Shown piece by piece: positions 18,167-26,707 of a stretch of 44,638 nucleotides of DNA; the first letter of the stretch is position 1, and each line of letters opens with the position of its first letter. A program made the translations under genes and the position numbers. Origin of the DNA: Bryobacteraceae bacterium (GTDB lineage: Bacteria; Acidobacteriota; Terriglobia; Bryobacterales; Bryobacteraceae); NCBI GenBank assembly GCA_025980665.1, contig JAICXC010000033.1, positions 1 to 44,638 on the forward strand, written 5' to 3'. The notes beneath the pieces are model-generated. The model saw only the letters and a list, made by a program, of their open reading frames with translations. It was not told the DNA's origin and did not search any database.

Positions 18167-18916
18167 ATGCGTCGTCCCGTCATCGCCGGTAATTGGAAGA
18201 TGTACAAAAATCCGGGTGAGGCGGCCGGTTTTCTGCACGACCTGGCTACTCTGGTCACTGAATCGACCCACGCCGAAATCGTAGTTTGTCCTCCCTTCAT
18301 CGATGTGCCCGCCGCAGTGGATGCGGCGCGCGATAGCAATATCGAAATCGGCGCGCAGGATCTCTTCTGGCTCAAAGAAGGCGCCTATACTGGTGAGGTT
18401 TCCGCGCCTATGCTGGTCGCGGCCGGATGCCGCTGGGTGATTGTGGGCCACAGTGAGCGTCGCCATTATTTCGGGGAAACCGACGAGTCGGTTTTCAAGA
18501 AGGCCGCGGCCGCGCTGGAAGCCGGGTTGACTCCCATCGTCTGCGTCGGCGAGCGGCTGGAAGAGCGGGAGGCGGGGCTGACCGAGAACGTTCTGGCGAC
18601 GCAGTGCGCCGGCGGAATTTGTGGCCTAACTCCTGAGCAGTTCGCGCGCGTGGTCATCGCCTATGAACCGGTATGGGCCATAGGCACTGGCCGCACGGCG
18701 ACTCCCGAGATGGCGGGACAAGCTCATCACTTTCTACGGGAGCAAATCCGCAGCCGCTTCGGCAATGAGCACGCAGACGCTTGCCGTATCCTCTACGGCG
18801 GGAGCGTGAAACCCGACAACGTCAAAAGCTTGATGGCGCAGCCGGACTTAGACGGCGCTCTGGTGGGTGGCGCGAGCCTGGATCCGGCATCCTTCGCGGC
18901 GATCGTTAACTTTTAA
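18167..18916 (+). CDS. tpiA: triosephosphate isomerase
   Basis: Glycolytic and gluconeogenic enzyme that interconverts glyceraldehyde 3-phosphate and dihydroxyacetone phosphate. At 249 residues it has normal length for the TIM-barrel family. Catalytic residues are present: Lys11 (GNWKMYK), His95 (VGHSERR) and Glu167 (AYEPVWAIGTG), with the phosphate-binding YGGSVKPDN and GALVGGASL near the C-terminus. The gene is separated from the other glycolytic genes with which it is often grouped. A terminator-like hairpin follows the stop. Confidence 0.97.
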   Translation: MRRPVIAGNWKMYKNPGEAAGFLHDLATLVTESTHAEIVVCPPFIDVPAAVDAARDSNIEIGAQDLFWLKEGAYTGEVSAPMLVAAGCRWVIVGHSERRHYFGETDESVFKKAAAALEAGLTPIVCVGERLEEREAGLTENVLATQCAGGICGLTPEQFARVVIAYEPVWAIGTGRTATPEMAGQAHHFLREQIRSRFGNEHADACRILYGGSVKPDNVKSLMAQPDLDGALVGGASLDPASFAAIVNF

Positions 18917-18948
18917 TCGCGCCAAAACCGGAGCGCGGCGCGATCTTT
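18916..18948 (+). terminator. terminator-like hairpin after tpiA
   Basis: Perfect 8-base arms atcgcgcc (18916-18923) and ggcgcgat (18937-18944) follow the tpiA stop at once, with a 13-base loop and only a short ctttg tract after the stem. The weak T-run makes it a poor intrinsic terminator by E. coli standards. The convergent gene on the other strand ends at 19012. Confidence 0.4.
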
Positions 18949-19011
18949 GCGTGGGGCGGATCAGCGTGCGCGCCGCACCCTTTAAGCTTCGGACTGCACA
19001 TCCCGGACCAA

Positions 19012-19614
19012 CTATTTCGCGTCCAGGGGCAGATCGAAATAGAAATATTCCTTGCCGGTGGCTGCGTTGCTGAGGCCGTTTAGGTACAGCAACGATCCTG
19101 GCTGATGCTCCGCCTCGAAGTAGAAAAACCCGTACGCCCTTTCGCCGTTCGGAATCAGCTTGACGGAAAGCGCACGATTCGTGATCTCAGGCGTATTCAG
19201 CGGTCCCTTTTTGTGGGAGCGCGGCAGAGGAATCGGTAGCGAGGTCGCGGGACCGATGTGAGGCGGCTTCTTGACGCCCTGGTAGTAAATCAAATCGTCC
19301 GGCGGATATGCATCCAGGTGGTGATTCTCGGGATCGACGAACTGAACCTTCATGTTCAGCCGCAGGGCGGTGCCGGACCCGTTTTCAATGATCACAAGAA
19401 CGGGCAGGATGCCATGCTCATATGGGTTCACCTTCCCGAAAGCCGACTTGGCCTGCTCTTCGGTGACGTACGGAACGGCCGCGATGGTGATACCTTCCTG
19501 AGTCTGGTGGCCGGCATACGACGAAGCCGGTCCCGGTGCGAAGCGGCCTTTGTCCTTGTCCACCGCCAGCACCGCCGGTATACTCAAAAGAACGATTAAC
19601 GCGACTCGTTTCAT
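19012..19614 (-). CDS. exported hypothetical protein
   Basis: A 200-residue protein with a clear signal peptide (MKRVALIVLLSIPAVLA, cleavage near residue 17) and a mostly beta-strand mature part. Recognisable stretches are GITIAAVPYVTEEQAKSAFGK, PVLVIIENGSG and a YFEAEHQPG segment near the end. No catalytic motif or known family is recognised. Its first 65 bases overlap the annotated 5' end of the divergent WaaA-LpxK gene. The signal peptide argues that this start is right and that the other gene may begin later. Confidence 0.7.
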   Translation of the reverse strand: MKRVALIVLLSIPAVLAVDKDKGRFAPGPASSYAGHQTQEGITIAAVPYVTEEQAKSAFGKVNPYEHGILPVLVIIENGSGTALRLNMKVQFVDPENHHLDAYPPDDLIYYQGVKKPPHIGPATSLPIPLPRSHKKGPLNTPEITNRALSVKLIPNGERAYGFFYFEAEHQPGSLLYLNGLSNAATGKEYFYFDLPLDAK

Positions 19615-21865
19615 CTATTTCCTCTACCAGGTTCTCCAGATCGCCCTCAGCCCGGCGCTGATCCTGTATCTACTTTATCGAGGTTTGCGCGACCCGAGGT
19701 ATTTGACAGGAATGGATGAACGGTTCGGGTTCCTGCCCCCGTCCTTTAAGCCGACGGGTCCGGGCTCCATCTGGTTTCACGCCGTTTCCGTGGGCGAAGT
19801 GCTCTCGGCTGTCGAATTGATCCGGCGCGTGCGAAGTACCCAGCCGCGTGCCGAGATATTCGTTTCGGTAAGCACCCTGGCCGGGCGCGAGGTCGCCGAC
19901 CGGCGCTTAACAGATCTGGCAAATGGGGTCTTCTACGCTCCGCTGGACTATCGGTCTGTAATTCGACGTGTTTTGAGGCGGATTCGCCCGGCCGTGGTGG
20001 TCGTACTTGAGACCGAGATCTGGCCGAATCTCTATCGCGAATCGAAACGCGCAGGATCGGGCTTATTGGTGGTCAACGGCCGGATTTCCGATCGTGCGTT
20101 GCCGCGTTACCGGCAGTGGCGTCGATTTTTCAAGCACGTTCTTCGGTGGCCGGATGCGATTCTGGTCCAGAGCCAGCAAGATCGCGAACGATATGTAATG
20201 GCGGGCGCTCCGAAGGATCGTGTCCGCGTGGCCGGAAATCTGAAGTACGATTTCACGCCTCCGGATACCGCAGTAAATGCCGCCGAGCTAGGCGGCGACC
20301 CCATATGGATCGCAGCCAGCACCACAGGGCCGGTGGAAGCCGGTGATCCCGACGAAGATGACGTCGTGATCGAGGTATTTCAGCGGATCAGCGTGCGTTA
20401 CCCGCGGTTGTTGCTGGTGCTCGCACCGCGCAGGCCGGAGCGATTTCCTGTGGTTGCGGAGAAGCTGTCTCAGGCGGGCGTTTCTTACGTTATCCGCTCG
20501 AAATCCGGGTTTTCTTGTGTGCCGCCGGCTGTGTTGCTGCTGGATTCCATCGGCGAACTCGCGGGCCTGTTTGAGCGCGCCACAGTAGTGTTCATGGGCG
20601 GGACCTTGCCGCATCGCGGTGGGCACAACATCCTGGAACCGGCCTATTTCGGCAAGCCTGTGATTGTGGGGCCGCACATGGAAAACTTCGCTGAAGTTAT
20701 GGAGGAGTTCTCGGCGGCGGATGCAGTGGTCGGGATCGGTGGCCCTAATGCGCTCACGGACGCGGTGGAAGCGTTACTCGAAAATCCCACACGCGCCGCC
20801 GACATCGGTGCGCGGGCACGGACGCTCGCAATGGCGAAACGTGGAACAGCGGACGCAATCGTAAAACAGATCCTGGTGGCCGCTGATGAGGCGGTGCCCG
20901 ATCCGCCTCACACCCTCGAGGCGCGAATCACACGCGGGCCGCTGGTCGCGATCTGGAAGGCGGGGCATGCCGCGAACATTGCACGGGCACATTCCAAGAA
21001 ACTCGATACTCCAGTTATCAGCATCGGCGCGCTCACGATGGGTGGGGCGGGGAAGTCGCCGTTGGTTGCGCACCTGGCGCAGAAACTGGCGGAAATGGGC
21101 CGGAACCCGGCCATCCTAACTCGGGGATACGGGCGTAAGTCGCGCCTGGACGTGATCGTGCCACGGGGCGGCAATGCGGGGATTGAACAAACTGGGGATG
21201 AGGCGCAAACGTACATCCGGCAAGCCGCTGCGCATGTGGGGATTGGCTCGGATCGCTACCAATTGGGTTGCAAAATGCAACGCGAACTGAATCCGGACAT
21301 CTTCCTGCTAGACGACGGCTTTCAGCACTTTCGATTGCAACGGGATCGGAATGTCGTATTGATTGATGCGCTGGATCCGCTGGGCGGCGGAGTTTTCCCC
21401 CTCGGCCGGCTGCGTGAGCCATTCACAGCGCTGGCCCGAGCGACGGCGGTAGTCATCATGCGGGCCGAGGGTCGCCACATGGGTATTGAAAATCTCATCC
21501 GGCGCTACAATTCGCGCGCGCCGATTTTTCGGGCGCGGGTTCTTCCTCAGGGCGATCTGCCGACCGGCCCTGTCGCAGCCTTTTGCGGACTTGGTCAGCC
21601 GCGGACTTTCTGGCGCACGCTTGAAGCGCTTGGTATCAAGGCCGCGCCGCGCTTGGTATTTCCCGATCACCACCGCTACACCGCGGGCGATTTGGCAGAA
21701 ATCCATCGTCAGGCCGCCGACGCGGGGGCGCAAGCGCTTGTGACTACCGAAAAAGATATGATGAATCTTCCTTCAGGAATCGTTCTGCCCCTAGAAATAT
21801 ACTGTTTGCGCATCGGGATCGAGATCGAGAATGAAGCCGAATTGCTGCGGCACCTCCTTTCATAA
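19550..21865 (+). CDS. waaA-lpxK: bifunctional Kdo transferase (WaaA) - lipid A 4'-kinase (LpxK) fusion
   Basis: One open frame of 771 residues. The first part (to about 445) is the Kdo transferase that adds Kdo to the lipid A precursor: an N-terminal membrane anchor (about 21-45), the catalytic glutamate in HAVSVGE (Glu83), LETEIWPN, and GGHNILEPAYFGKPVIVGPH. The second part (about 450-771) is tetraacyldisaccharide 4'-kinase: Walker A GGAGKSP (498-504), TRGYGRKSR, LLDDGFQHFRLQRD, and the late PDHHRYT and LVTTEKDMMNL segments. The two steps are adjacent in Kdo2-lipid A synthesis. No stop or frameshift divides them. The start is uncertain because the only upstream ATG overlaps a divergent gene. 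nadD follows with a 1-base overlap. Confidence 0.88.
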   Translation: MSLSTASTAGILKRTINATRFIYFLYQVLQIALSPALILYLLYRGLRDPRYLTGMDERFGFLPPSFKPTGPGSIWFHAVSVGEVLSAVELIRRVRSTQPRAEIFVSVSTLAGREVADRRLTDLANGVFYAPLDYRSVIRRVLRRIRPAVVVVLETEIWPNLYRESKRAGSGLLVVNGRISDRALPRYRQWRRFFKHVLRWPDAILVQSQQDRERYVMAGAPKDRVRVAGNLKYDFTPPDTAVNAAELGGDPIWIAASTTGPVEAGDPDEDDVVIEVFQRISVRYPRLLLVLAPRRPERFPVVAEKLSQAGVSYVIRSKSGFSCVPPAVLLLDSIGELAGLFERATVVFMGGTLPHRGGHNILEPAYFGKPVIVGPHMENFAEVMEEFSAADAVVGIGGPNALTDAVEALLENPTRAADIGARARTLAMAKRGTADAIVKQILVAADEAVPDPPHTLEARITRGPLVAIWKAGHAANIARAHSKKLDTPVISIGALTMGGAGKSPLVAHLAQKLAEMGRNPAILTRGYGRKSRLDVIVPRGGNAGIEQTGDEAQTYIRQAAAHVGIGSDRYQLGCKMQRELNPDIFLLDDGFQHFRLQRDRNVVLIDALDPLGGGVFPLGRLREPFTALARATAVVIMRAEGRHMGIENLIRRYNSRAPIFRARVLPQGDLPTGPVAAFCGLGQPRTFWRTLEALGIKAAPRLVFPDHHRYTAGDLAEIHRQAADAGAQALVTTEKDMMNLPSGIVLPLEIYCLRIGIEIENEAELLRHLLS

Positions 21866-22419
21866 TGAGACGAGCCATTTTCGGCGGGACCTTCGATCCT
21901 ATCCACCGGGCCCACCTTGTCGTCGCTCGCGAAGCCGCGGATGCGTTCTCGCTCGATCAGGTACTGTTCATTCCCGCGGCCAATCCGCCCCATAAAGACG
22001 CCTGCACCCCCTACGAAGATCGCTACAAAATGGTCGAGCTGGCCTGCAAGGAAGATCCGCGCTTCTCACCGTCGCGTCTGGAACAAGACGCTCGCAAGAG
22101 TTATTCGATTTACACCATTGAGTTAGTGAAATCGATGGGAGGCGAAGTGTTTTTCGTGATCGGAGCCGACGCCTTCGCCGAAATCCAGACCTGGTTTCGC
22201 TGGCAAGACGTCATACGAGAAGTGGAGTTCATTGTAGTTACTCGGCCGGGGCACCAGTACTTGAGCCCGCCGGGCGCGCGCGTTCACCGGCTGGATACTA
22301 TCGCGCTACCGGTGTCGTCGTCGGAGATACGTGCGGCCTTGGCCCGCGGAGAAACACCGGCGGAATTGCCGAAGGCCGTTGCTGAATACATTCGGACGAG
22401 CGGATTATATGCGCGTTAG
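21865..22419 (+). CDS. nadD: nicotinate-nucleotide adenylyltransferase
   Basis: Transfers AMP to nicotinate mononucleotide to form deamido-NAD in NAD synthesis. The 184 residues show the nucleotidyltransferase motif GGTFDPIHRAHL, then PAANPPHK, FVIGADAF and the C-terminal SSSEIRAAL (the ISSTxxR equivalent). The start overlaps the stop of the fusion gene (taatg). Its 3' end overlaps the convergent polyprenyl synthase stop by four bases, which is unusually tight for convergent genes and leaves no room for a terminator. Confidence 0.94.
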   Translation: MRRAIFGGTFDPIHRAHLVVAREAADAFSLDQVLFIPAANPPHKDACTPYEDRYKMVELACKEDPRFSPSRLEQDARKSYSIYTIELVKSMGGEVFFVIGADAFAEIQTWFRWQDVIREVEFIVVTRPGHQYLSPPGARVHRLDTIALPVSSSEIRAALARGETPAELPKAVAEYIRTSGLYAR

Positions 22420-23429
22420 TGATCGCGGTCGGTGACCAGGTCGGTGACTGCCGTGAGCGCCTTCTGGTATGGCGATTCCGGGAATCCGGCGATGATCTCG
22501 CGGGCTTTACGCGTGAAGCTAAGGGCCCGTTCCTGCGCGCGCTCGATCGAGCCATGGCGATTGAGGATGTGCAGAATCTTGGCGCACGGCACCTGGTCAT
22601 AGTTGCCGTCGGAGAGCACGGTTTCGACCAGCTTGCGTTCTTCGGGCTCGGCCGTTTCCAGGGCGTAAATCAGAGGGAGCGTGACCTTGCCTTCGCGCAG
22701 GTCGTTGCCGACCGGCTTGCCCAGGATCTTCTCGCGCGACGTGAAATCGAGGATGTCGTCTACCAGTTGAAATGCGATTCCGAGGTTCCAGGCGTATTCG
22801 CCCAGGCGGTTCTCCATCTCTTCCCCGGCGTTTGCACACACAGCGCCCAGGCGCGCGCAGGCCGAGAATAAGCTCGCAGTCTTGCGGTCGATCAGCTCCA
22901 TGTAGTCGGCTTCGGTGACGCCGATTTTGCCGATGCGCTCGAGCTGAAGCAGCTCGCCTTCCACCATCATCTGGGTGAGCGTGATCAGTACGTCGAGAAT
23001 CGCGAAATTGCGCTCGCGCAGGGCCACGTGAAACGCCTGCATGTATAGCCAGTCGCCGGCAAGAACCGACGTGTGGTTGCCCCAAACCACATTGATGGAA
23101 GGTCGGCCCCGGCGGGTCTTGGCCATGTCAATGACGTCGTCGTGCACCAGCGTTGCCGTGTGAATCATCTCCATCACGGCCGCGATCCGGGTGAGTCCCG
23201 GGCTGGCAGGTCCGGGCGCCGGGGCGCATAATTTCCCGCATAGCAAAACCAGGATGGGACGCAGGCGCTTCCCACCGCCCGATTGCAGGTACTGGCCGAT
23301 TGAGGTGAGTGCTTCCACCGATGCGATAGACTCGAGACCGATCTCGCGATCCACCTGGTCCAGGTCCTTGCGAACCAGGTCGAAAATCTCAATGGCGGTG
23401 AGGGTTTGGCCAAGCTTGCCGAATGCCAT
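22416..23429 (-). CDS. trans-polyprenyl diphosphate synthase
   Basis: Condenses isopentenyl diphosphate units onto an allylic primer. It has 337 residues. The two aspartate-rich motifs are DDVID (about 97-101) and DDILD (about 224-228), the latter followed by GKPVGNDLREGKVTLPLI. Only small residues (HTATLVH) precede the first motif, as in long-chain synthases, so it probably makes the quinone side chain; this is inference. A TTG start 21 bases upstream is possible, but the ATG gives a more usual N-terminus (MAFGKLGQTL). Confidence 0.9.
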   Translation of the reverse strand: MAFGKLGQTLTAIEIFDLVRKDLDQVDREIGLESIASVEALTSIGQYLQSGGGKRLRPILVLLCGKLCAPAPGPASPGLTRIAAVMEMIHTATLVHDDVIDMAKTRRGRPSINVVWGNHTSVLAGDWLYMQAFHVALRERNFAILDVLITLTQMMVEGELLQLERIGKIGVTEADYMELIDRKTASLFSACARLGAVCANAGEEMENRLGEYAWNLGIAFQLVDDILDFTSREKILGKPVGNDLREGKVTLPLIYALETAEPEERKLVETVLSDGNYDQVPCAKILHILNRHGSIERAQERALSFTRKAREIIAGFPESPYQKALTAVTDLVTDRDH

Positions 23430-23510
23430 AGGGATGTTTGAGTGTAGCAAAGCAGGCAGTTCTGCGACACGTCCTGTTAACCAGTCTCTAGTGGTAAACT
23501 ACCTTCGAGT

Positions 23511-23547
23511 GTCTTTGCCTGGGCGTCCACCGCAATCTGACAAAGAC
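23511..23547 (+). promoter_or_regulatory. leader hairpin upstream of the RRM gene
   Basis: A perfect 7-base inverted repeat, gtctttg (23511-23517) and caaagac (23541-23547), with a 23-base loop lies about 30 bases upstream of the RRM start. A good Shine-Dalgarno aaggag at 23562-23567 follows. The stem could be a leader structure controlling translation, as in cold-shock and autoregulated RNA-binding protein genes. No partner pairing with the ribosome site is evident. Confidence 0.35.
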
Positions 23548-23578
23548 CGTTTGAATCGCTAAAGGAGCGTAATCCAAG

Positions 23579-23947
23579 ATGAACATCTTTGTCGGAAATC
23601 TCAGTTTCCAGACGACCCAGGACGAGCTGAACGCCGCATTTGCACAATACGGGAATGTGGAACGCGTGAACATCGTGACCGACCGTGACACAGGGCAGCC
23701 TCGGGGGTTTGCGTTTGTCGAAATGCCCGACCAGCACGAGGCGGAAACAGCGATTCAGCAGCTTAATGGCGCCGAGATGAACGGCCGTGCGCTTAACGTC
23801 AACGAAGCGCGGCCCAAGCCGGCGGGCGGAGGATTTGGCGGCGGTGGCGGGCGGGGGGGTCCTCGGGGTGGTGGTTTTGGCGGCGGTGGTGGCCGTGGCG
23901 GAAACCGCGGTGGGGGCGGCGGCGGTGGCGGGCGGGGGCGCTACTAA
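23579..23947 (+). CDS. RRM RNA-binding protein with Gly/Arg-rich tail
   Basis: Encodes 122 residues: one RNA recognition motif (1-80) with RNP2 IFVGNL near the N-terminus and RNP1 RGFAFVEM at about residues 41-48, followed by a Gly/Arg-rich tail (from about 83) made of GGGFGGGGGRGG-type blocks. This is the layout of the cold-induced Rbp proteins of cyanobacteria and other bacteria, which bind RNA and may act as chaperones. It has its own leader and a strong ribosome site (aaggag) 11 bases before the ATG, and is flanked by minus-strand genes, so it is probably a single-gene unit. Confidence 0.92.
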   Translation: MNIFVGNLSFQTTQDELNAAFAQYGNVERVNIVTDRDTGQPRGFAFVEMPDQHEAETAIQQLNGAEMNGRALNVNEARPKPAGGGFGGGGGRGGPRGGGFGGGGGRGGNRGGGGGGGGRGRY

Positions 23948-23953
23948 GCCTTA

Positions 23954-24727
23954 TCACAAGATCTTACTAAGCCTCAGAAAGTTTTCAGAGGTAATTCGCG
24001 CGATCTCTTCCGGTGCGACGCCGCGAAGTTCAGCTAGTTTGCGGGCGGTTTGCGCTATGAAGGCAGGCTCATTGCGCTTACCGCGATGCGGAACCGGCGC
24101 CAGGTACGGGGCGTCGGTCTCGATTAGAATCCGGTCTACGGGCGCAGTGCGCGCGGCTTCCTGAACGTCGAGAGTTTTGGGAAATGTCAAGATCCCACCG
24201 AAGCTCAGGTGGAATCCAAGATCGAGGCACAGCGCAGCCTGATCGGGACCGCCCGAAAAACAGTGCATGATGCCGCCTAAACCGTAGGGTCTCCAGTACA
24301 CCTCGAGCAGGGCAATGGTGTCTTCCCAAGCCTCGCGAGTGTGAATCACAATAGGCTTGTGAGCCTCGCCTGCAATCAGCATCTGCTTCAGAAATACGTC
24401 GCGCTGGATCTCGCGCGGCGAATGGTCATAGTGATAATCGAGGCCGATCTCGCCCAGCGCAATCACCTTGGGGTGCTTGAGTAGCTCTCGTAACTCCCGG
24501 AACGTTTCTCGAGTCGCCTTGGACGCATCGTGCGGATGGACACCGACGGTGGCGTAGATCGATTCGTGCTTATCGGCCAAGCGGATGCCGGCTTCGAGGT
24601 CAGGTGGACCTTCGCCCGTGCCGATGACGACCATTCGCTCGACTCCGGCGGCCAGGGCGCGGTCGATAACGGCCTCGCGGTCGGGGTCGAACTGCGGGTT
24701 GTCGAGATGGCAGTGGGAATCGATCAC
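23954..24727 (-). CDS. tatD: TatD family metal-dependent hydrolase/DNase
   Basis: A TIM-barrel metallohydrolase of 257 residues. Metal ligands are visible: IDSHCHLD at the N-terminus, GEIGLDYHYD, VIHTRE, MHCFSGG and IETDAPYLAP. The family has 3'-5' DNase activity, with some members acting in D-aminoacyl-tRNA or quality-control roles. A TTG start 21 bases upstream is possible. The GTG at 24727 gives the canonical start and has a GAGG ribosome site (gcgaggatttaat). It is the last gene of the minus-strand run, 51 bases after metG, its frequent neighbour in bacteria. Confidence 0.92.
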   Translation of the reverse strand: MIDSHCHLDNPQFDPDREAVIDRALAAGVERMVVIGTGEGPPDLEAGIRLADKHESIYATVGVHPHDASKATRETFRELRELLKHPKVIALGEIGLDYHYDHSPREIQRDVFLKQMLIAGEAHKPIVIHTREAWEDTIALLEVYWRPYGLGGIMHCFSGGPDQAALCLDLGFHLSFGGILTFPKTLDVQEAARTAPVDRILIETDAPYLAPVPHRGKRNEPAFIAQTARKLAELRGVAPEEIARITSENFLRLSKIL

Positions 24728-24778
24728 ATTAAATCCTCGCACGCACAACGGAGCCTGCGGCCCTGTGCGAGCGTAAGG

Positions 24779-26707
24779 TCACTTCAGGCGAGCACCTATG
24801 GGGACGTCCTCCAGGAAGCTGGCGAGCACGGGGTTGCCGCCTTCGAGCGAGGCTGCCACAATCATGCCTTGCGATTCCAGGCCGCGTAACTTACGGGGGG
24901 CCAAATTGGCGACGATCACAACCTTACGTCCTACTAGAGATTCTGGCTTGTAAGCCAATGCAATTCCAGCCACAATCGAGCGCGGCTGAGGCTCGCCGAT
25001 ATCCACCTGGAGGTGCAGCAATTTGTCCGCGCCCTTGACGGCATTGGCGGATTTCACTTCTCCGACGCGGAGGTCGACTTTTACGAAGTCATCAATGCTG
25101 ATGTGTGAACTGCCGTCGGCGGCAACCGAAGCCGACGGGGCCGGTTTTACGCCCATGAGGGTCTGTTGTCGAACCAGTTCGGCGGCTTCGCCTTCCTTCA
25201 TCTTCTCGATCATAGTTTTCACATCAGCTCTTGGAAATACACCACTTGCTGGTTCGATCTCCTGCCCAGACGCGAGCTTGCCCCAGTCCAAATCCGCCGT
25301 ACGAATCGCGTCCAAAGGCGTCCGGAATCCGATCTGTTCCCAGATTTTGGCCGCTGATTCCGGGATCACTGGGAAGACCAGGGCTGTGACGATCCGCAGC
25401 GCCTCGGCGGCGGTGTATAGGGTGTCAGCTAGTTTAGTCGTATCGCCGGATTTGGCCAGGTTCCAGGGAGCCCGTTCGACGATAAATTTGTCGACGGCGC
25501 TGATGAGGCTCCAGATGGTTTCGAGGGCTTTTGAAAAGTTCAGCCACTCGAAGGAATCGAGCGCGCTGTCGACGGCGATCCTCGCGGTTTGTGCGATGGC
25601 CGGGTCGCCTGGACCGTTCGGAATCTGGCCGTTGCAATTCTGATGGATCAGCGCCAGCGTGCGGGTAGCAAGGTTGCCCAAGCCGTTGGCGAGATCGGAA
25701 TTGTAGCGCTGGACCAGCGCGTCATAGCTGAAATTTCCGTCCTGGCCGAAGACCACTTCGCGCAGCAGGTAATAACGAAGAGCGTCGGCGCCAAGGGCCT
25801 CTTTGATGGGCGTCGCGCGGACCATGTTGCCCTTGGACTTGCTCATCTTGTCGTTCTCGAAGAGCAGCCAGCCGTGGGCGAAAAGTTTCTTGGGCAGGGG
25901 CAGATCGGCCGCCCACAAGAAAGCAGGCCAGTAAACGGCGTGGAAGCGCAGGATCTCCTTGCCGATCAGGTGGAGGTCGGCCGGCCAGAGACCTTCGCCG
26001 TCGACAGCGGACATGTAGGTGGAAAGCGCGTCGAACCAGACGTAGAAAACGTGGGGGGCTTCGTTCGCGACGGGGATGCCCCACTTGATCGTGGTCCGGC
26101 TGATGGAGACGTCCTTGAGACCCTGCTTTACGAAAGCAATCACTTCGTTGCGGCGCGACTCCGGCCGGATGAAGTCGGGATTGTCTTCGTAGAACTTGAG
26201 AAGCCGGTCCTGGAACGCCGAAAGCTTGAAGTAGAAATTCTCCTCCGTGACGGTTTCGGTGGGGCGTCCGCAATCCGGGCACGGATCGCCGGGTTTCGCT
26301 TCATTGACGTACAACTCGTCGAAAACGCAATACTGGCCAGTGTAACTGCCCTTGTAAACATAGCCGCTTTTGACGCAGCGATCGAACAGGTCTTGGACCA
26401 CCTTGGCGTGCTTGGGATCGGTGGTGCGCTGGAAACGATCGATCTGCAGGTCGAGCGCCTTCCACTGCTGGCGGAATTCATTCGAGATAAGATCGGTGAA
26501 CTTCTGCGGCGACTTATTGGCGGCGGCTGCGGCGCGCTCGATCTTCTGTCCATGCTCATCAGTGCCGGTGGCCAGGATCACCGGCTCGAAGCCTTGCATA
26601 CGCTTCAGACGCTTGATCGCATCGGCGGCGATGGTGGTGTAGGTATGGCCGATGTGCGGAGCGGCGTTGACGTAGTAGATGGGCGTGGTGAGGTAGTATT
26701 TGCTCAT
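24779..26707 (-). CDS. metG: methionyl-tRNA synthetase with C-terminal tRNA-binding domain
   Basis: Charges tRNA-Met. It has 642 residues. The class I motifs are HIGH (18-21) and KMSKS (287-291). The zinc-knuckle region contains a single CPDC plus an upstream cysteine (YCVFDE). The last 105 residues or so form an EMAP/Trbp111-like OB-fold tRNA-binding domain (FVKVDLRVGEV ... GLESQGMIVAA) that mediates dimerisation and tRNA binding. A longer in-frame version exists, but the ATG at 26707 overlaps the larC stop and begins MSKYYLTTPIYY, as in the family. Confidence 0.96.
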   Translation of the reverse strand: MSKYYLTTPIYYVNAAPHIGHTYTTIAADAIKRLKRMQGFEPVILATGTDEHGQKIERAAAAANKSPQKFTDLISNEFRQQWKALDLQIDRFQRTTDPKHAKVVQDLFDRCVKSGYVYKGSYTGQYCVFDELYVNEAKPGDPCPDCGRPTETVTEENFYFKLSAFQDRLLKFYEDNPDFIRPESRRNEVIAFVKQGLKDVSISRTTIKWGIPVANEAPHVFYVWFDALSTYMSAVDGEGLWPADLHLIGKEILRFHAVYWPAFLWAADLPLPKKLFAHGWLLFENDKMSKSKGNMVRATPIKEALGADALRYYLLREVVFGQDGNFSYDALVQRYNSDLANGLGNLATRTLALIHQNCNGQIPNGPGDPAIAQTARIAVDSALDSFEWLNFSKALETIWSLISAVDKFIVERAPWNLAKSGDTTKLADTLYTAAEALRIVTALVFPVIPESAAKIWEQIGFRTPLDAIRTADLDWGKLASGQEIEPASGVFPRADVKTMIEKMKEGEAAELVRQQTLMGVKPAPSASVAADGSSHISIDDFVKVDLRVGEVKSANAVKGADKLLHLQVDIGEPQPRSIVAGIALAYKPESLVGRKVVIVANLAPRKLRGLESQGMIVAASLEGGNPVLASFLEDVPIGARLK

